Source of the DNA: Bacteroidia bacterium
GTDB lineage: Bacteria > Bacteroidota > Bacteroidia > Bacteroidales > VadinHA17
Direction: 5' to 3'
DNA length: 59,072 bases
Assembly: GCA_026391475.1 (NCBI GenBank)
Contig: JAPLED010000111.1
Coordinates: 1 to 59,072, forward strand
The first letter of the stretch is position 1; each line of letters starts with the position of its first letter. Shown here piece after piece: positions 36,362-47,422 of the stretch. The notes under the pieces are model-generated. The model was not told where the DNA came from, did no database searches, and was given only the letters and a program-made list of their open reading frames with translations. A program made the translations under genes and the position numbers.

Positions 36362-36655
36362 ATGAAAGCAATAATGATAATATATAACCAGGCTCATACC
36401 GAAAAGGTAGAGTACCTTCTTGATAAACTCGGGATTAAAGGTTATACCCTCTGGGAAAATGTACAGGGAAGGGGTACCAATACTGGTGTTCCTCACCTCG
36501 GAACGCACGCCTGGCCCGAAATTAATAAAAGTGTCCTTGCTATCATGGATGATGAACTGGTTGATACAGTCCTTGAAAAAGTAAAGAGGATTGATGCCAT
36601 AAATGAAGAGGTAGGAATACGCGCATTTGTCTGGGATATTCTGAAGGCAGTGTAA
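36362..36655 (+). CDS. PII-like small protein linked to the RND pump
   Basis: 97 residues from the ATG at 36362. The fold pattern is that of PII-related trimers: MKAIMIIYNQAHTEKVEYLLDKLGIKGYTLWENVQGRG, a loop NTGVPHLGTHAWPEINKSVLAIMDDELVDTVLEKV, and a C-terminal GIRAFVWDILKAV. The QGRG..G.P..GTHAWP pattern is typical of transporter-associated PII-like proteins rather than GlnB (no uridylylated Tyr loop). Placed 25 bp after the pump, it probably binds a ligand and modulates the transporter. Confidence 0.75.
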   Translation: MKAIMIIYNQAHTEKVEYLLDKLGIKGYTLWENVQGRGTNTGVPHLGTHAWPEINKSVLAIMDDELVDTVLEKVKRIDAINEEVGIRAFVWDILKAV

Positions 36656-36670
36656 TATATCAGGAGTATT

Positions 36671-36708
36671 AAAAAAGCTGCTGTTATTTAATTAACAGAA
36701 GCTTTTTT
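36671..36708. terminator. Bidirectional intrinsic terminator
   Basis: CTGTTA (36681-36686) pairs with TAACAG (36693-36698) around a 6-nt loop. After one mismatch, AAAAAAGCT (36671-36679) pairs with AGCTTTTTT (36700-36708). A-run on one side and T-run on the other let it serve both the efflux operon and the convergent EF-G paralogue. Confidence 0.85.
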
Positions 36709-36747
36709 TTATACTTTTAAATACTTTCTGATATTTTAACAAATCAT

Positions 36748-38904
36748 CTATTCTTCTTCTTCTTCCTCCGAGTATGCTTTGATTACAGCATCCTGGACAT
36801 CGCCGGGTACCTGGGCATATTCAGCAAACTTCATGGAATACATTGCACGGCCACCGGTTATTGAACTAAGCGCAGTAGAATATTTATTCATCTCAGCTAG
36901 AGGAACTTTTGCTTTAATGACCTCAAAACGTTTTTCACTTGCCATACCGAGAACCATTCCACGTCTCCCCTGCAGGTCGCTGATAACATCACCCATACGG
37001 TCGGATGGGACCATTATTTCAACATCATACACCGGTTCCATAATTTTCGGTCCGGCATTTTTAAATGCCTGACTGAAAGCATTTCTTCCGGCAAGGCGGA
37101 AAGAAATTTCATTTGAGTCAACAGGGTGCATCTTGCCATCATATACATATACCCTTATATCGCGGGCATATGATCCTGTGAGTGGTCCAATCTCCATCTT
37201 CTCCATTATTCCTTTCAGGATTGCAGGCAAAAAGCGTGCATCAATTGCCCCTCCCACAATACTGTTTACATAAACAAGTTTTCCACCCCAGGGAAGTTCA
37301 ATCTCCTCTTTGTCACGGACTGATATTTTTACATCTTTTCCATTAATCTTTTGCATTGTCGCTTCTTTGGAGCCCTCTTCATAAGGTTCGATAATCATAT
37401 GAACCTCACCAAACTGGCCTGCGCCTCCTGATTGCTTCCTATGTCGGTAGTCGGCCTGCGCTGACTTTGTAATTGTCTCACGATAAGGTATTTTCGGAGG
37501 ATTGAAGTTAGTGTGGATCTTATAAATATTATCAAGATGCCACTTCATAATATTAAGATGGTATTCTCCCTGACCATGAACTATGATCTGTTTTAATTCT
37601 TTTGAGTATTCGATTATGATGGTTGGGTCCTCAAGATGAATTTTATTCAGAGCTTCACCGAGTTTTTCATCATCACTTTCGCTCTGAGCTTTGATTGCTG
37701 TACGGTATTTAGGTTCGGGGAATTTAATACCATCATATTTCCAGTCATTACCCGGAACATTAAGGGTATGACCGGTTTTGGTGTTTTTAAGTTTTACAAA
37801 AGCACCGATATCACCTGTGTGGAGTTCAGGGACCCGTGTTCTGTTTTTTCCTGCACTTATATAAAGTTGTGCCAACCGCTCTTTTGTACTGTTATTACTA
37901 TTGACAACATCGAGATTTTCCGTAACCTTTCCTGAATATACTCTGAAGTAATGTATCTCTCCGATATGTTCTTCGATTGATGATTTAAATACATAAACGG
38001 ATGCAGGTCCAGTGGGATTTGGTTTAACTTCGTTTCCCTTGCTGTTGACAGGAGCAGGCATATCTGAAATTGAAGGTGCTTCATTAACGATGAATTCCAG
38101 AAGACGGTCAACACCGATATTGTTTTTTGATGACAGGCATAATACCGGGAACATTCCTCTTGTAACAATTCCTTTGGCAATTCCTTTTTTTATTTCATCT
38201 TCAGTCAGGGTATCATTAGAGAAGAACAGTTCCATGAGTGATTCATCACTTTCAGCTGCTTTTTCAATTAGTGCACTATGCAATTCAGCAGCTTTGGCTG
38301 TATGCTCAACCGGAATATCAACTAATTCTGCCTTTCCTCCGTCTTTCGAATAGCGGAGCATTTTCATTTTAAGAACATCAATAATAGAGTTGAATCCAAC
38401 TCCTTCATTAACAGGATACTGAATAAGAATGATATTGTTACTTAATCTTTCCTTCAGCATTTCAATTGACTTCTCAAAGTTGGCTTTTTCGTGATCAAGG
38501 CCATTTATTACAAGAATAAGCGGCTTATGATTTTTTTCGGCGTGTCTGAAATGTATCTCGGTTCCAACCTCAACACCATTCTGGACGTTGATCGTCATAA
38601 CGGCAGCATCGGAAGCAAATAATGAAGAAATAATACCACCGCTGAAATCATCGAGACCGGGAGTATCGAAAATGTTTATTTTATGATTCTGAAATTCGGT
38701 ATAAAGTACTGTTGAAAAGATTGAGTTTCCGTTTTCATGCTCAATTGGACGATAGTCGGAGACTGTATTATTTCCTTCGATAGTACCTCTTCTTTCGATG
38801 ATGCCGCCATTAAAAAGCATTGCCTCTGCAAGGGTAGTTTTTCCTGACCCCGAGTTACCCAGAAGGGCAATGTTTTTAATCTGGTCCGCCTGGAATGTTT
38901 TCAT
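36748..38904 (-). CDS. EF-G paralogue (EF-G2 type) with degenerate GTPase motifs
   Basis: 718 residues with all five EF-G domains and an acidic tail (EEEEEE). The P-loop is GNSGSGKTT (residues 16-24). Switch I lacks the RGITI segment (ENGNSI instead). Switch II is DTPGLDDF (80-87), so the catalytic His of DTPGHVDF is Leu84. NKMD is NGLD (134-137). The ribosome-facing domains III-V look conserved (for example FRLAGRNAFSQAFKNAGPKIMEPVYDVEIMVPSDRMGDVISDLQGRRG). A Bacteroides EF-G2 that supports translation without GTP hydrolysis has been described, and this sequence fits that type. It is divergent from the rpsL operon with canonical fusA. Confidence 0.88.
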   Translation of the reverse strand: MKTFQADQIKNIALLGNSGSGKTTLAEAMLFNGGIIERRGTIEGNNTVSDYRPIEHENGNSIFSTVLYTEFQNHKINIFDTPGLDDFSGGIISSLFASDAAVMTINVQNGVEVGTEIHFRHAEKNHKPLILVINGLDHEKANFEKSIEMLKERLSNNIILIQYPVNEGVGFNSIIDVLKMKMLRYSKDGGKAELVDIPVEHTAKAAELHSALIEKAAESDESLMELFFSNDTLTEDEIKKGIAKGIVTRGMFPVLCLSSKNNIGVDRLLEFIVNEAPSISDMPAPVNSKGNEVKPNPTGPASVYVFKSSIEEHIGEIHYFRVYSGKVTENLDVVNSNNSTKERLAQLYISAGKNRTRVPELHTGDIGAFVKLKNTKTGHTLNVPGNDWKYDGIKFPEPKYRTAIKAQSESDDEKLGEALNKIHLEDPTIIIEYSKELKQIIVHGQGEYHLNIMKWHLDNIYKIHTNFNPPKIPYRETITKSAQADYRHRKQSGGAGQFGEVHMIIEPYEEGSKEATMQKINGKDVKISVRDKEEIELPWGGKLVYVNSIVGGAIDARFLPAILKGIMEKMEIGPLTGSYARDIRVYVYDGKMHPVDSNEISFRLAGRNAFSQAFKNAGPKIMEPVYDVEIMVPSDRMGDVISDLQGRRGMVLGMASEKRFEVIKAKVPLAEMNKYSTALSSITGGRAMYSMKFAEYAQVPGDVQDAVIKAYSEEEEEE

Positions 38905-38961
38905 ATTTTTCTGGATATTATATGTTATACTTATTTCCTATATACTCTGATGAGAAGGGAA

Positions 38962-38969
38962 CAAAAATA
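38962..38969 (-). promoter_or_regulatory. Possible -7 element for the EF-G paralogue
   Basis: On the minus strand this reads TATTTTTG (TAnnTTTG), 57 nt before the start at 38904. No good -33 box is seen. The 419-bp gap 38905-39323 otherwise holds the rpsL promoter and no gene that I can see. Confidence 0.4.
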
Positions 38970-39244
38970 ATAATTTTTTAAAAACAGCATAAGAAAGAGA
39001 TGAGAATTACAAATTTTTTATTTCCTTTGCAGCAGTTTTTTGAAATACAGGAGTACCGGTTTTTCTTTCACAGTAAGTTTACAAAACGTTTTTCGCTAGG
39101 GAAAGATCGGGAAGGAACCTGTTGATAACTTACATTTTTTAAGTAAGATATATTGTTTTAAACGTGCTTTAAGGCTTGATTATTGGGAATAATCAGGTAT
39201 CTGAATCATGTCTGTTATTTTGTTTCTAAAAAAATGACATACTG

Positions 39245-39277
39245 TTTGTGAATTAAGAAATAAAAACAATACCTTTG
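39245..39277 (+). promoter_or_regulatory. Promoter of the ribosomal-protein cluster
   Basis: TTTG (39245-39248), 21 nt, then TACCTTTG (39270-39277), an exact Bacteroidetes housekeeping promoter. The predicted transcript starts near 39284, leaving a short leader of about 40 nt before rpsL. Confidence 0.8.
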
Positions 39278-39323
39278 CAAACCATTTTTTTAAGTAAAAA
39301 TTAATGCTAAAATAATTGGAAAT

Positions 39324-39698
39324 ATGCCGACGATTCAGCAATTAGTAAGAAAAGGCAGGAAGAAACTGGTAGATAAAAGTAAAGCACCTGCTCTGGATTC
39401 ATGTCCTCAGAGAAGGGGTGTTTGTGTTCGTGTTTACACCACGACGCCAAAGAAACCTAATTCAGCTATGAGGAAGGTGGCCAGGGTAAGGCTTACCAAC
39501 CAAAAAGAAGTAAACGCTTATATTCCGGGAGAAGGTCATAATCTGCAGGAACACTCTATCGTACTGATCAGAGGTGGCAGGGTTAAAGATCTTCCGGGTG
39601 TGCGTTATCACCTTGTTCGTGGTGCTCTCGACACCTCCGGGGTTGATGGTCGTACTCAGAGAAGATCAAAATATGGTGCTAAAAGGCCTAAGAAGTAA
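39324..39698 (+). CDS. rpsL: Ribosomal protein S12
   Basis: Decoding-centre protein of the 30S subunit, 124 residues. [12 protein letters not shown] and GGRVKDLPG keep Lys43 and Lys88, the classical streptomycin-resistance positions, in wild-type form. First gene of the cluster, directly behind the promoter. Confidence 0.98.
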   Translation: MPTIQQLVRKGRKKLVDKSKAPALDSCPQRRGVCVRVYTTTPKKPNSAMRKVARVRLTNQKEVNAYIPGEGHNLQEHSIVLIRGGRVKDLPGVRYHLVRGALDTSGVDGRTQRRSKYGAKRPKK

Positions 39699-39717
39699 CA
39701 GTTAAAGGAATAAGATA

Positions 39718-40194
39718 ATGAGAAAGTCAAAACCAAAGAAGAGGATTCTGTTACCGGATCCCAAATATAAAGATTCGTATGTAACGAGGTTTGTGAATAA
39801 TCTTATGTTCAATGGTAAAAAGAACCTGGCTTTTAAAATTTTCTACGACTCACTTGAAATAGTCGGAGATAAATTTAAAGGCGAAGGCAAGTCCCCGCTC
39901 GAAATATTCAAGCAGGCTCTTGACAATGTTACCCCTCAGGTTGAAGTAAAAGCCCGTAGGGTTGGTGGTGCAACTTTCCAGGTGCCTATGGAGATCAGGA
40001 CTGACAGAAAAGTAAGCATCAGCATGAAGAACATGATCTCTTTTGCAAGGAAAAGAACCGGTCATTCAATGGCTGAAAGACTTGCAGCAGAGCTTATGGC
40101 GGCTTATAAACTTGAAGGTGGAGCATATAAGAAGAAAGAAGATACTCACAGGATGGCCGAAGCAAACAAAGCTTTTGCTCATTTCCGGTTTTAA
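39718..40194 (+). CDS. rpsG: Ribosomal protein S7
   Basis: 30S head assembly protein that binds the 3' major domain of 16S rRNA; 158 residues. Typical motifs are YNSxxVTRF-like [20 protein letters not shown] and [18 protein letters not shown]. Second gene of the str part, 19 bp after rpsL. Confidence 0.97.
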   Translation: MRKSKPKKRILLPDPKYKDSYVTRFVNNLMFNGKKNLAFKIFYDSLEIVGDKFKGEGKSPLEIFKQALDNVTPQVEVKARRVGGATFQVPMEIRTDRKVSISMKNMISFARKRTGHSMAERLAAELMAAYKLEGGAYKKKEDTHRMAEANKAFAHFRF

Positions 40195-40227
40195 TTGATT
40201 ATAAGAGGCAATAGGATATAAGTATAG

Positions 40228-42330
40228 ATGGATAAAAACCTGAAATATACCAGAAACATCGGAATCATGGCCCACATCGATGCCGGGAAGACCACTACAA
40301 CAGAGCGTATTCTGTTTTATACAGGTCGTACTCATCGCATGGGCGAGGTACATGATGGCAATGCCCAGATGGACTGGATGGTTCAGGAACAGGAGAGAGG
40401 GATTACAATAACCTCTGCCGCTACAACTACTTACTGGAAATACAGGGGAGAAGATTATAAGATTAATATTATTGATACTCCCGGCCACGTTGATTTTACA
40501 GTTGAAGTTGAAAGATCACTAAGGGTTCTTGATGGTGCTGTTGCTGTCTTCTGTGCAGTAGGAGGTGTTGAACCTCAGTCAGAAACTGTTTGGAGACAGG
40601 CAAATAAATATGTTGTACCAAGAATTGCCTTTATTAATAAAATGGACCGTGCGGGAGCCGATTTTTTCAGCGTTGTTCAGCAGATCCGGGAAAAACTCGA
40701 AGCTAATCCCGTCCCAGTTCAGATACCGATTGGTGCAGAGGAGAATTTCAAAGGTTTTGTTGACCTGGTGAATATGAAAGCAGTCGTTTATTATAACGAC
40801 GAAGCAACTGGTATCCGTTTTGAGACCGAGGAGATTCCTCAGGATATGAAAGAGGAAGCTGATGAGTGGAGAGGAAAACTGATTGAAGCTGTTGCTGGGG
40901 TTGATGATACTCTTCTTGCCAGATATCTTGAAGATCATGAGTCAATTACAGGAGAAGAAATTCTCGTTGCTCTCAGAAAATCAACTATTGACGGACTTGC
41001 AATCCCGGTAATCTGCGGAGCTGCTTTCAAAAATAAAGGAATACAGAGTCTTCTCGATGCTGTAATCGCTTTCCTGCCTTCCCCTGTTGATAAAGGAGCT
41101 GTAACTGGAATTGACCCAAGAAATGATAAAGTAATTACACGTGAGCCGGACGATGAAGCACCATTGGCCGCTCTCGCATTTAAAATAGCAACTGATCCGT
41201 TTGTGGGCCGTCTGGCTTTCTTACGCGTTTATTCAGGTGTTCTCCATGCTGGAGATACAGTTTTGAATATCCGCACAGGGAAGAGGGAACGTATTAACCG
41301 CCTGTTCCAGATGCATGCCAACAAACAGAATCCTAAAGAAAGTATTTCGGCCGGCGATATATGTGCGGGTGTTGGATTTAAAGATATCAAAACCGGTGAT
41401 ACATTATGCGCAATTAATAAACCGATATTGCTTGAATCAATGGATTTTCCGGAGCCGGTTATTGGTGTGGCAATCGAGCCTAAAACTCAGGCCGATGTTG
41501 ATAAATTATCAATGGCACTCAATAAACTTGCCGAAGAAGATCCGACATTCCAGGTCAGAACTGATCCCGATAGCGGGCAGACAATTATCAATGGTATGGG
41601 TGAACTGCATCTGGAAATTCTCATTGACCGTCTGAAGAGGGAGTTTAAAATTGAATGTAATCAGGGTGCACCCCAGGTTGCATACAAGGAGGCCATTACA
41701 ACAACTGCTGAATTCCGTGAAGTATTTAAGAAGCAGACCGGAGGCAGGGGTAAATTTGCTGATATGACTTTTGATTTAATGCCGGCAGATGAAAATGTAA
41801 GAGGTCTTCAATTTGTAAATGAGGTTAAAGGCGGACATATTCCGAAAGAGTATATTCCATCAATTGAAAAAGGATTCCGCGAAGCAATGGTAAACGGACC
41901 ACTCGCAGGTTTCCCTCTCGATAGCCTTAAAGTAGTACTCAAAGACGGTTCGTACCATCCGGTTGACTCTGATGCTCTGGCATTTGAAATTGCTGCCAAA
42001 CAGGCTTTCAGGAAATTTGCAGGGAAATGCAATCCAGTAATTCTGGAACCAATCATGTCTACAGAAGTTGTAACTCCTGAAGAATATGTTGGCGATGTTA
42101 TAGGCGATTTTAACAGAAGAAGAGGCAGAGTGGAAGGTATGGAATCGAAAGCAGGCTCAAGGGTCGTTAAGGCAAAAGTACCTCTGGCCGAAAAATTCGG
42201 TTATGTTACAGTACTTCGGACCCTTACCTCGGGAAGAGCAACTTCAACAATGGAGTTCTCTCATTATGAAAAGGTACCTGTGGAAATATCAAACAGAATT
42301 GTAGAAATTACAAAAGGAAAAATTCTTTAA
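40228..42330 (+). CDS. fusA: Elongation factor G
   Basis: Ribosomal translocase, 700 residues, with intact GTPase motifs: [32 protein letters not shown] (catalytic His87) and NKMDR. Domain IV has the tip region [18 protein letters not shown]. This is the canonical factor, in contrast to the degenerate paralogue at 36748-38904. No tuf gene follows; rpsJ begins 4 bp after the stop. Confidence 0.98.
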   Translation: MDKNLKYTRNIGIMAHIDAGKTTTTERILFYTGRTHRMGEVHDGNAQMDWMVQEQERGITITSAATTTYWKYRGEDYKINIIDTPGHVDFTVEVERSLRVLDGAVAVFCAVGGVEPQSETVWRQANKYVVPRIAFINKMDRAGADFFSVVQQIREKLEANPVPVQIPIGAEENFKGFVDLVNMKAVVYYNDEATGIRFETEEIPQDMKEEADEWRGKLIEAVAGVDDTLLARYLEDHESITGEEILVALRKSTIDGLAIPVICGAAFKNKGIQSLLDAVIAFLPSPVDKGAVTGIDPRNDKVITREPDDEAPLAALAFKIATDPFVGRLAFLRVYSGVLHAGDTVLNIRTGKRERINRLFQMHANKQNPKESISAGDICAGVGFKDIKTGDTLCAINKPILLESMDFPEPVIGVAIEPKTQADVDKLSMALNKLAEEDPTFQVRTDPDSGQTIINGMGELHLEILIDRLKREFKIECNQGAPQVAYKEAITTTAEFREVFKKQTGGRGKFADMTFDLMPADENVRGLQFVNEVKGGHIPKEYIPSIEKGFREAMVNGPLAGFPLDSLKVVLKDGSYHPVDSDALAFEIAAKQAFRKFAGKCNPVILEPIMSTEVVTPEEYVGDVIGDFNRRRGRVEGMESKAGSRVVKAKVPLAEKFGYVTVLRTLTSGRATSTMEFSHYEKVPVEISNRIVEITKGKIL

Positions 42331-42334
42331 AGAG

Positions 42335-42640
42335 ATGAGTCAGAAAATTCGTATTAAACTGAAATCTTACGATCATAACCTGGTGGATAAATCTGCCGAG
42401 AAGATCGTAAAAACAGTAAAATCTACTGGTGCAGTGGTTAGCGGTCCTATTCCGCTTCCAACCCACAAAAAGATTTATACAGTGCTTCGTTCCCCGTTTG
42501 TAAACAAAAAAGCAAGAGAGCAGTTTCAACTCTGTTCTTACAAAAGATTGCTCGACATTTACAGCTCAACACCAAAGACAATCGATGCTCTGATGAAACT
42601 TGAGCTTCCAAGCGGAGTTGAAGTAGAAATTAAAGTGTGA
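42335..42640 (+). CDS. rpsJ: Ribosomal protein S10
   Basis: 30S head protein (NusE in antitermination), 101 residues: [49 protein letters not shown]. Starts 4 bp after fusA, so the str and S10 clusters are contiguous here. Confidence 0.98.
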   Translation: MSQKIRIKLKSYDHNLVDKSAEKIVKTVKSTGAVVSGPIPLPTHKKIYTVLRSPFVNKKAREQFQLCSYKRLLDIYSSTPKTIDALMKLELPSGVEVEIKV

Positions 42641-42661
42641 AACCAGTAAAGTAATAAAGAA

Positions 42662-43282
42662 ATGCAGGGATTAATTGGTAAAAAGGTAGGAATGACATCC
42701 ATTTTTGATGAAAATGGAAAGAATGTTCCATGTACGGTTCTGCAGGCCGGTCCATGTGTTGTTACACAGATTAAAACACTGGATAAGGACGGTTACTTTG
42801 CTGTACAGCTTGGATTCGACGATAAAAAGGAAAAGCATACTACTAAAGCCGAAATGGGCCATTTCAAAAAAGTCAATACAACTCCAAAGAGGAAACTCGT
42901 CGAGTTTACAGGCTTTGATGAAGGTCAGGTTAAAGAAGGTGAAGTGCTTACAGCCGAACTTTTCAGACCCGATAACTGGGTTGATGTGAGAGGCTGGTCA
43001 AAAGGTAAAGGATTCCAGGGTGTCGTTAAACGTTATGGTTTCGGCGGTGTAGGCGGAACTACTCACGGACAGAGCGACAGGCTAAGGCACCCTGGTTCAC
43101 TCGGAGCGTCATCATTCCCTTCAAGAGTATTCCCTGGCATGAGAATGGCAGGCCGTACAGGAGGAAATAAAGTGATGTCACAAAGCCTGAAAGTTGTAAA
43201 ACTTATGGCCGAGAGTGATATTCTAATTGTCAGGGGATCTATTCCAGGTCCAAAAGGTGGTTACGTAATAATTACAAAATAA
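42662..43282 (+). CDS. rplC: Ribosomal protein L3
   Basis: 50S assembly initiator near the peptidyl-transferase centre; 206 residues. [17 protein letters not shown] at the start and [40 protein letters not shown] carry the loop that reaches the active centre. Stop and the rplD start overlap as TAATG. Confidence 0.97.
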   Translation: MQGLIGKKVGMTSIFDENGKNVPCTVLQAGPCVVTQIKTLDKDGYFAVQLGFDDKKEKHTTKAEMGHFKKVNTTPKRKLVEFTGFDEGQVKEGEVLTAELFRPDNWVDVRGWSKGKGFQGVVKRYGFGGVGGTTHGQSDRLRHPGSLGASSFPSRVFPGMRMAGRTGGNKVMSQSLKVVKLMAESDILIVRGSIPGPKGGYVIITK

Positions 43283-43911
43283 TGGAAATAGCGATTCTTA
43301 ATGCTAGTGGTAAAGAAACCGGAAGAAAAGTTAATCTTAACGATTCAATTTTCGGTATTGAACCTAACGACCATGCTATTTATCTGGATACAAAACAGTA
43401 CCTGGCCAATCAAAGGCAGGGTACCCATAGCTCCAAAGATCGTGGTGAGGTAGCTGGTAGTACCAGGAAGATTAAAAGGCAGAAAGGAACCGGAACTGCA
43501 CGTGCAGGAAACATAAGGAACCCTCTGTTCCGCGGAGGAGGACGTGTGTTCGGACCAAAACCAAGGTTCTATGGCTTCAAGCTTAATAAGAAAGTCAAAC
43601 AATTAGCCAGAAAATCCGCGCTCTCATATAAAGCATCAACAAATAATATTATTGTACTGGAAGACTTCTCATTTGAGGCTCCTAAAACAAAGGAAATAAT
43701 CAAAATGGGAAATAACCTGAATATTTCAAATAAAAAATCAGTATTTGTTTTACCAGAACAAAATAATAACATATATTTGTCAACCCGAAATGTACATGGG
43801 GTTGAAGTTGTAATTGCCAGTGAATTAAGTACTTACAAGATTATGAAGGCTTCAACATTGATACTTGTGGAGAGCGCAGTTGACGTTTTACAGGCAACAT
43901 TTGAAAACTAG
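43282..43911 (+). CDS. rplD: Ribosomal protein L4
   Basis: 50S exit-tunnel protein, 209 residues. The tunnel loop [33 protein letters not shown] is complete; macrolide-resistance changes usually fall here and the basic core looks normal. Confidence 0.96.
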   Translation: MEIAILNASGKETGRKVNLNDSIFGIEPNDHAIYLDTKQYLANQRQGTHSSKDRGEVAGSTRKIKRQKGTGTARAGNIRNPLFRGGGRVFGPKPRFYGFKLNKKVKQLARKSALSYKASTNNIIVLEDFSFEAPKTKEIIKMGNNLNISNKKSVFVLPEQNNNIYLSTRNVHGVEVVIASELSTYKIMKASTLILVESAVDVLQATFEN

Positions 43912-43924
43912 AAAACTTTGAGTG

Positions 43925-44215
43925 ATGAATATTTTGCTTAAACCGATTGTAACGGAAAAGATGACAAGCCAGGGCGATAAATTTAACCGCTTTGGTTTTC
44001 TCGTTGCCAGAAACGCAAATAAGTTACAGATAAAGAAAGCCGTTGAAGAACTGTACAGTGTTACAGTAGATTCGGTAAATACGATGCGCTATGGCGGGAA
44101 AATAAAATCCCGTAATACCAAATCGGGACTTCTTACAGGAAAAACATCAGCTACAAAGAAAGCTGTTGTTACACTTGCAGAAGGAAATAAAATTGATTTT
44201 TATAGCAATATTTAA
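43925..44215 (+). CDS. rplW: Ribosomal protein L23
   Basis: 50S protein at the tunnel exit, docking site for trigger factor and SRP; 96 residues from the ATG at 43925 (a GTG one codon upstream is less likely). [11 protein letters not shown] and [18 protein letters not shown] are typical. Confidence 0.95.
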   Translation: MNILLKPIVTEKMTSQGDKFNRFGFLVARNANKLQIKKAVEELYSVTVDSVNTMRYGGKIKSRNTKSGLLTGKTSATKKAVVTLAEGNKIDFYSNI

Positions 44216-44223
44216 TAACCTAT

Positions 44224-45048
44224 ATGGCAGTCAGAAAGATCAAACCTGTAACACCAGGTCAACGACACAAGATCGCAGGCACTTTTGAAACTCTCTCAAG
44301 TGCTACGCCGGAGAAATCCTTACTTCGTCCGCTTATAAAATCAGGAGGAAGGAATGTTAACGGCAAAATGACTATGAGATACATCGGAGGCGGTCATAAA
44401 AAGATGTACAGAGTTATCGATTTCCTCAGGGAAAAAGATGGAATGCCTTCAACAGTCAAGACAATCGAATACGATCCGAATCGTTCTTCGAGAATTGCAC
44501 TTGTTGTTTATAAAGATGGTGAGAAAAGATATATAGTAGCACCTGTCGGGCTTCAGGTCGGTCAGACATTAATGTCTGGAAAAGAAGCTGCCCCGGAAAT
44601 CGGAAATACTTTGTTTCTTAGTGATATACCAATGGGGACTATCATTCATAATATTGAACTTAAACCGGGTAAAGGCGGAGCAATCGCACGAAGTGCCGGA
44701 ACTTATGCCCAACTGTCAGCCCGTGATGGGAAATATGCTACGATCAAACTTCCTTCGGGAGAAACAAGATTGATCCTTTCAACATGCCGTGCAACAATCG
44801 GTACAGTCTCTAATCCCGACCATAACCTCGAAAGATCAGGCAAGGCAGGCCGCTCACGCTGGCAGGGAAGACGTCCGAGAGTAAGAGGCGTGGTTATGAA
44901 CCCTGTCGATCACCCGATGGGTGGTGGTGAAGGTAGAGCTTCCGGCGGACACCCAAGGTCGCGCAAAGGAATTCCTGCAAAAGGTTTCAAGACCAGAGAC
45001 AAGAAGAAATACTCTGCAAAATTTATTATTGAAAGAAGGAAAAAATAA
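44224..45048 (+). CDS. rplB: Ribosomal protein L2
   Basis: 50S core protein needed for subunit joining and peptidyl transfer; 274 residues. The conserved [25 protein letters not shown] contains the essential His of the HPMGGGEG loop. Confidence 0.98.
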   Translation: MAVRKIKPVTPGQRHKIAGTFETLSSATPEKSLLRPLIKSGGRNVNGKMTMRYIGGGHKKMYRVIDFLREKDGMPSTVKTIEYDPNRSSRIALVVYKDGEKRYIVAPVGLQVGQTLMSGKEAAPEIGNTLFLSDIPMGTIIHNIELKPGKGGAIARSAGTYAQLSARDGKYATIKLPSGETRLILSTCRATIGTVSNPDHNLERSGKAGRSRWQGRRPRVRGVVMNPVDHPMGGGEGRASGGHPRSRKGIPAKGFKTRDKKKYSAKFIIERRKK

Positions 45049-45058
45049 CTGATATAAT

Positions 45059-45322
45059 ATGAGTAGATCAATTAAAAAAGGCCCTTTCATTGATTTCAAA
45101 CTCGGGAAGAGAATTCTTGAAATGAATGACGGACAAAAGAAATCAGTGCTCAAGACATGGTCAAGAAGATCAGTGATCTCACCTGATTTTGTCGGACATA
45201 CTATAGCAGTTCATAACGGGAACAAGTTTATCCCCGTTTACATTACCGAGAATATGGTAGGCCATAAGTTAGGAGAATTTTCACCTACACGTACTTTCAG
45301 GGGTCACTCTGGTAATAAATAA
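45059..45322 (+). CDS. rpsS: Ribosomal protein S19
   Basis: 30S head protein contacting the A-site finger; 87 residues. [34 protein letters not shown] and [16 protein letters not shown] are diagnostic. Lies between rplB and rplV as in the standard S10 order. Confidence 0.98.
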   Translation: MSRSIKKGPFIDFKLGKRILEMNDGQKKSVLKTWSRRSVISPDFVGHTIAVHNGNKFIPVYITENMVGHKLGEFSPTRTFRGHSGNK

Positions 45323-45351
45323 GTAATGTAAACATTGAAAAACATTTAGAA

Positions 45352-45771
45352 ATGGGTGCAAGAAAAAGAAATACAGCTGACCAGAAAAAAGAGGTCGTCA
45401 AGAACAGATACCAGGCGATTCTCAAAAACTGTCCTACGTCTCCGCGAAAGATGAGATTGGTAACTGATCTGATAAGCGGAATGGAAGTAAACAAAGCACT
45501 TGATGTTCTCAAGTTCAGTTCGCAGGAGGCATCGCGCAGATTGGAGAAACTACTCCTCTCCGCAATTGCCAACTGGCAGTCGAAGAATGAAGGTATAAGA
45601 GTGGAAGAAAGCAATCTCTTTGTAAAACTGATTCATGTCGACGGAGGCCGTTCATTGAAAAGACTGCAGACAGCACCACAGGGTAGAGCCTACAGGGTAA
45701 GAAAAAGATCAAACCATGTAACTCTCGTGCTTGACAGTATGATTAAGGAAGTTGAAAAAGCATCAAATTAG
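45352..45771 (+). CDS. rplV: Ribosomal protein L22
   Basis: 50S tunnel-lining protein, 139 residues. [21 protein letters not shown] and [14 protein letters not shown], with the beta-hairpin [28 protein letters not shown] that forms the constriction opposite L4. Slightly longer than the E. coli protein at the N-terminus. Confidence 0.96.
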   Translation: MGARKRNTADQKKEVVKNRYQAILKNCPTSPRKMRLVTDLISGMEVNKALDVLKFSSQEASRRLEKLLLSAIANWQSKNEGIRVEESNLFVKLIHVDGGRSLKRLQTAPQGRAYRVRKRSNHVTLVLDSMIKEVEKASN

Positions 45772-45776
45772 AACAG

Positions 45777-46475
45777 ATGGGACAAAAAGTAAATCCGATA
45801 GGTAACAGATTAGGTATAATTAAAGGATGGGATTCAAACTGGTACGGTGGAAAAGATTTTTCCGGTAAACTGGTTGAAGATACTAAAATCAGGGAATACC
45901 TGAATGCCAGGCTCGCAAAAGCAAGTATCTCCAAGATTATTATTGAGAGAACACTGAAGCTTATTACTGTAACAGTTAATACCGCACGTCCGGGTATCAT
46001 TATTGGTAAAGGCGGACAGGAAGTTGACAAGCTGAAGGAAGAACTCAAGAAAATTACGAAAAAAGAGGTTCAGATAAACATCTTTGAAGTTAAACGACCT
46101 GAACTGGATGCTAACATAGTCGGAAATAATATTGCCCGCCAGCTGGAAGGTAAAATTTCGTACCGTCGTGCAATCAAAATGTCAATTGCTTCCACTATGC
46201 GTATGGGAGCAGAAGGAATAAAAGTTATGATCTCCGGTCGTCTTGGTGGCGCTGAAATGGCCAGAAGCGAATCTTACAAGGAGGGACGTATTCCACTTCA
46301 TACTTTACGTGCTGACATTGATTATGCTTTGGCTGAAGCACATACAAAAGTTGGACTTCTTGGTGTTAAAGTATGGATTTGCAACGGAGAAGTTTATGGT
46401 AAGAGAGATCTCAGTCCGAATATCGGTGCAAGAAATGCTAAGAATAAGAGTCTGAAAAGGAAAGCAAAAAAGTAA
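45777..46475 (+). CDS. rpsC: Ribosomal protein S3
   Basis: 30S mRNA-entry protein, 232 residues. KH domain with [14 protein letters not shown] (about residues 72-85) and the C-terminal [11 protein letters not shown]. Begins 5 bp after rplV. Confidence 0.97.
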   Translation: MGQKVNPIGNRLGIIKGWDSNWYGGKDFSGKLVEDTKIREYLNARLAKASISKIIIERTLKLITVTVNTARPGIIIGKGGQEVDKLKEELKKITKKEVQINIFEVKRPELDANIVGNNIARQLEGKISYRRAIKMSIASTMRMGAEGIKVMISGRLGGAEMARSESYKEGRIPLHTLRADIDYALAEAHTKVGLLGVKVWICNGEVYGKRDLSPNIGARNAKNKSLKRKAKK

Positions 46476-46515
46476 AACATTTAGTAGTATATAATTTTAT
46501 AACAATATTTGAGCA

Positions 46516-46938
46516 ATGTTACAACCGAAAAGGACCAAATTCAGGAGAGCCCAGAAGGGAAGAATGAAAGGCAATGCACAAAGAGGCAACCAGCTGGCAT
46601 TCGGGTCATTTGGTATCAAAGCACTTCAGGAGAGCTGGATCACCGGAAGGCAGATAGAAGCAGCTCGACAGGCCGTAACGCGTCATATGAAACGTGAAGG
46701 TCAGTTATGGATTAGGATTTTCCCCGATAAGCCTATTACAAAGAAACCTGCTGAGGTACGTATGGGTAAAGGAAAAGGAGCCCCCGAAGGTTTTGTTGTA
46801 CCGGTAACTCCGGGAAGGATTCTGCTTGAGGCTGATGGAGTATCATATGAAGTTGCAAAAGAAGCTCTCCGTCTGGGAGCTCAGAAACTTCCAATAACAA
46901 CAAAATTTATTGTAAGACGCGATTACGTACAGGAATAA
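46516..46938 (+). CDS. rplP: Ribosomal protein L16
   Basis: 50S protein of the A-site region, 140 residues: [32 protein letters not shown]-like [25 protein letters not shown], and [20 protein letters not shown]. Confidence 0.97.
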   Translation: MLQPKRTKFRRAQKGRMKGNAQRGNQLAFGSFGIKALQESWITGRQIEAARQAVTRHMKREGQLWIRIFPDKPITKKPAEVRMGKGKGAPEGFVVPVTPGRILLEADGVSYEVAKEALRLGAQKLPITTKFIVRRDYVQE

Positions 46939-46951
46939 TACTTTGACAGAG

Positions 46952-47158
46952 ATGAAAACTTCAGAAATAAAGGAATTAAGCAGCTCTGATCTTCTCGAGA
47001 GAATCGACACGGAGAGGACAATGCTCGTTCGTATGAAGCTTAACCATGCAATCACTCCTCTTGATAACCCGCAAAAGGTTAAAGAAGTGAAACTTACGAT
47101 TGCACGTCTGCTAACCGAAATGCGTACAAGAGAGTTGAATAAGAAATCTAATAGCTAG
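46952..47158 (+). CDS. rpmC: Ribosomal protein L29
   Basis: Small helical 50S protein at the tunnel exit; 68 residues from the ATG at 46952 (a TTG three codons upstream is ignored). [18 protein letters not shown] and a C-terminal [17 protein letters not shown] are typical. Confidence 0.93.
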   Translation: MKTSEIKELSSSDLLERIDTERTMLVRMKLNHAITPLDNPQKVKEVKLTIARLLTEMRTRELNKKSNS

Positions 47159-47165
47159 ATCAGCA

Positions 47166-47420
47166 ATGGAAAGGAATCTTAGAAAAGAACGTATAGGTGT
47201 AGTTGTCAGTACAAAAATGGACAAATCCATCGTCGTAGTCATTAAAAGGAAAGTAAAACATCCTATTTATGGCAAGTTTATTAACAGAACAAAAAAACTG
47301 ATGGCGCACGATGAAGCAAATTCATGCAGTATTGGCGATACTGTACGTATCTCGGAGACCAGGCCTCTGAGCAAGAATAAAACCTGGAGATTAATTGAAA
47401 TAATCGAAAGAGCTAAGTAA
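47166..47420 (+). CDS. rpsQ: Ribosomal protein S17
   Basis: 30S assembly protein of the OB fold, 84 residues: [36 protein letters not shown] and [23 protein letters not shown]. Confidence 0.97.
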   Translation: MERNLRKERIGVVVSTKMDKSIVVVIKRKVKHPIYGKFINRTKKLMAHDEANSCSIGDTVRISETRPLSKNKTWRLIEIIERAK

Positions 47421-47422
47421 TC

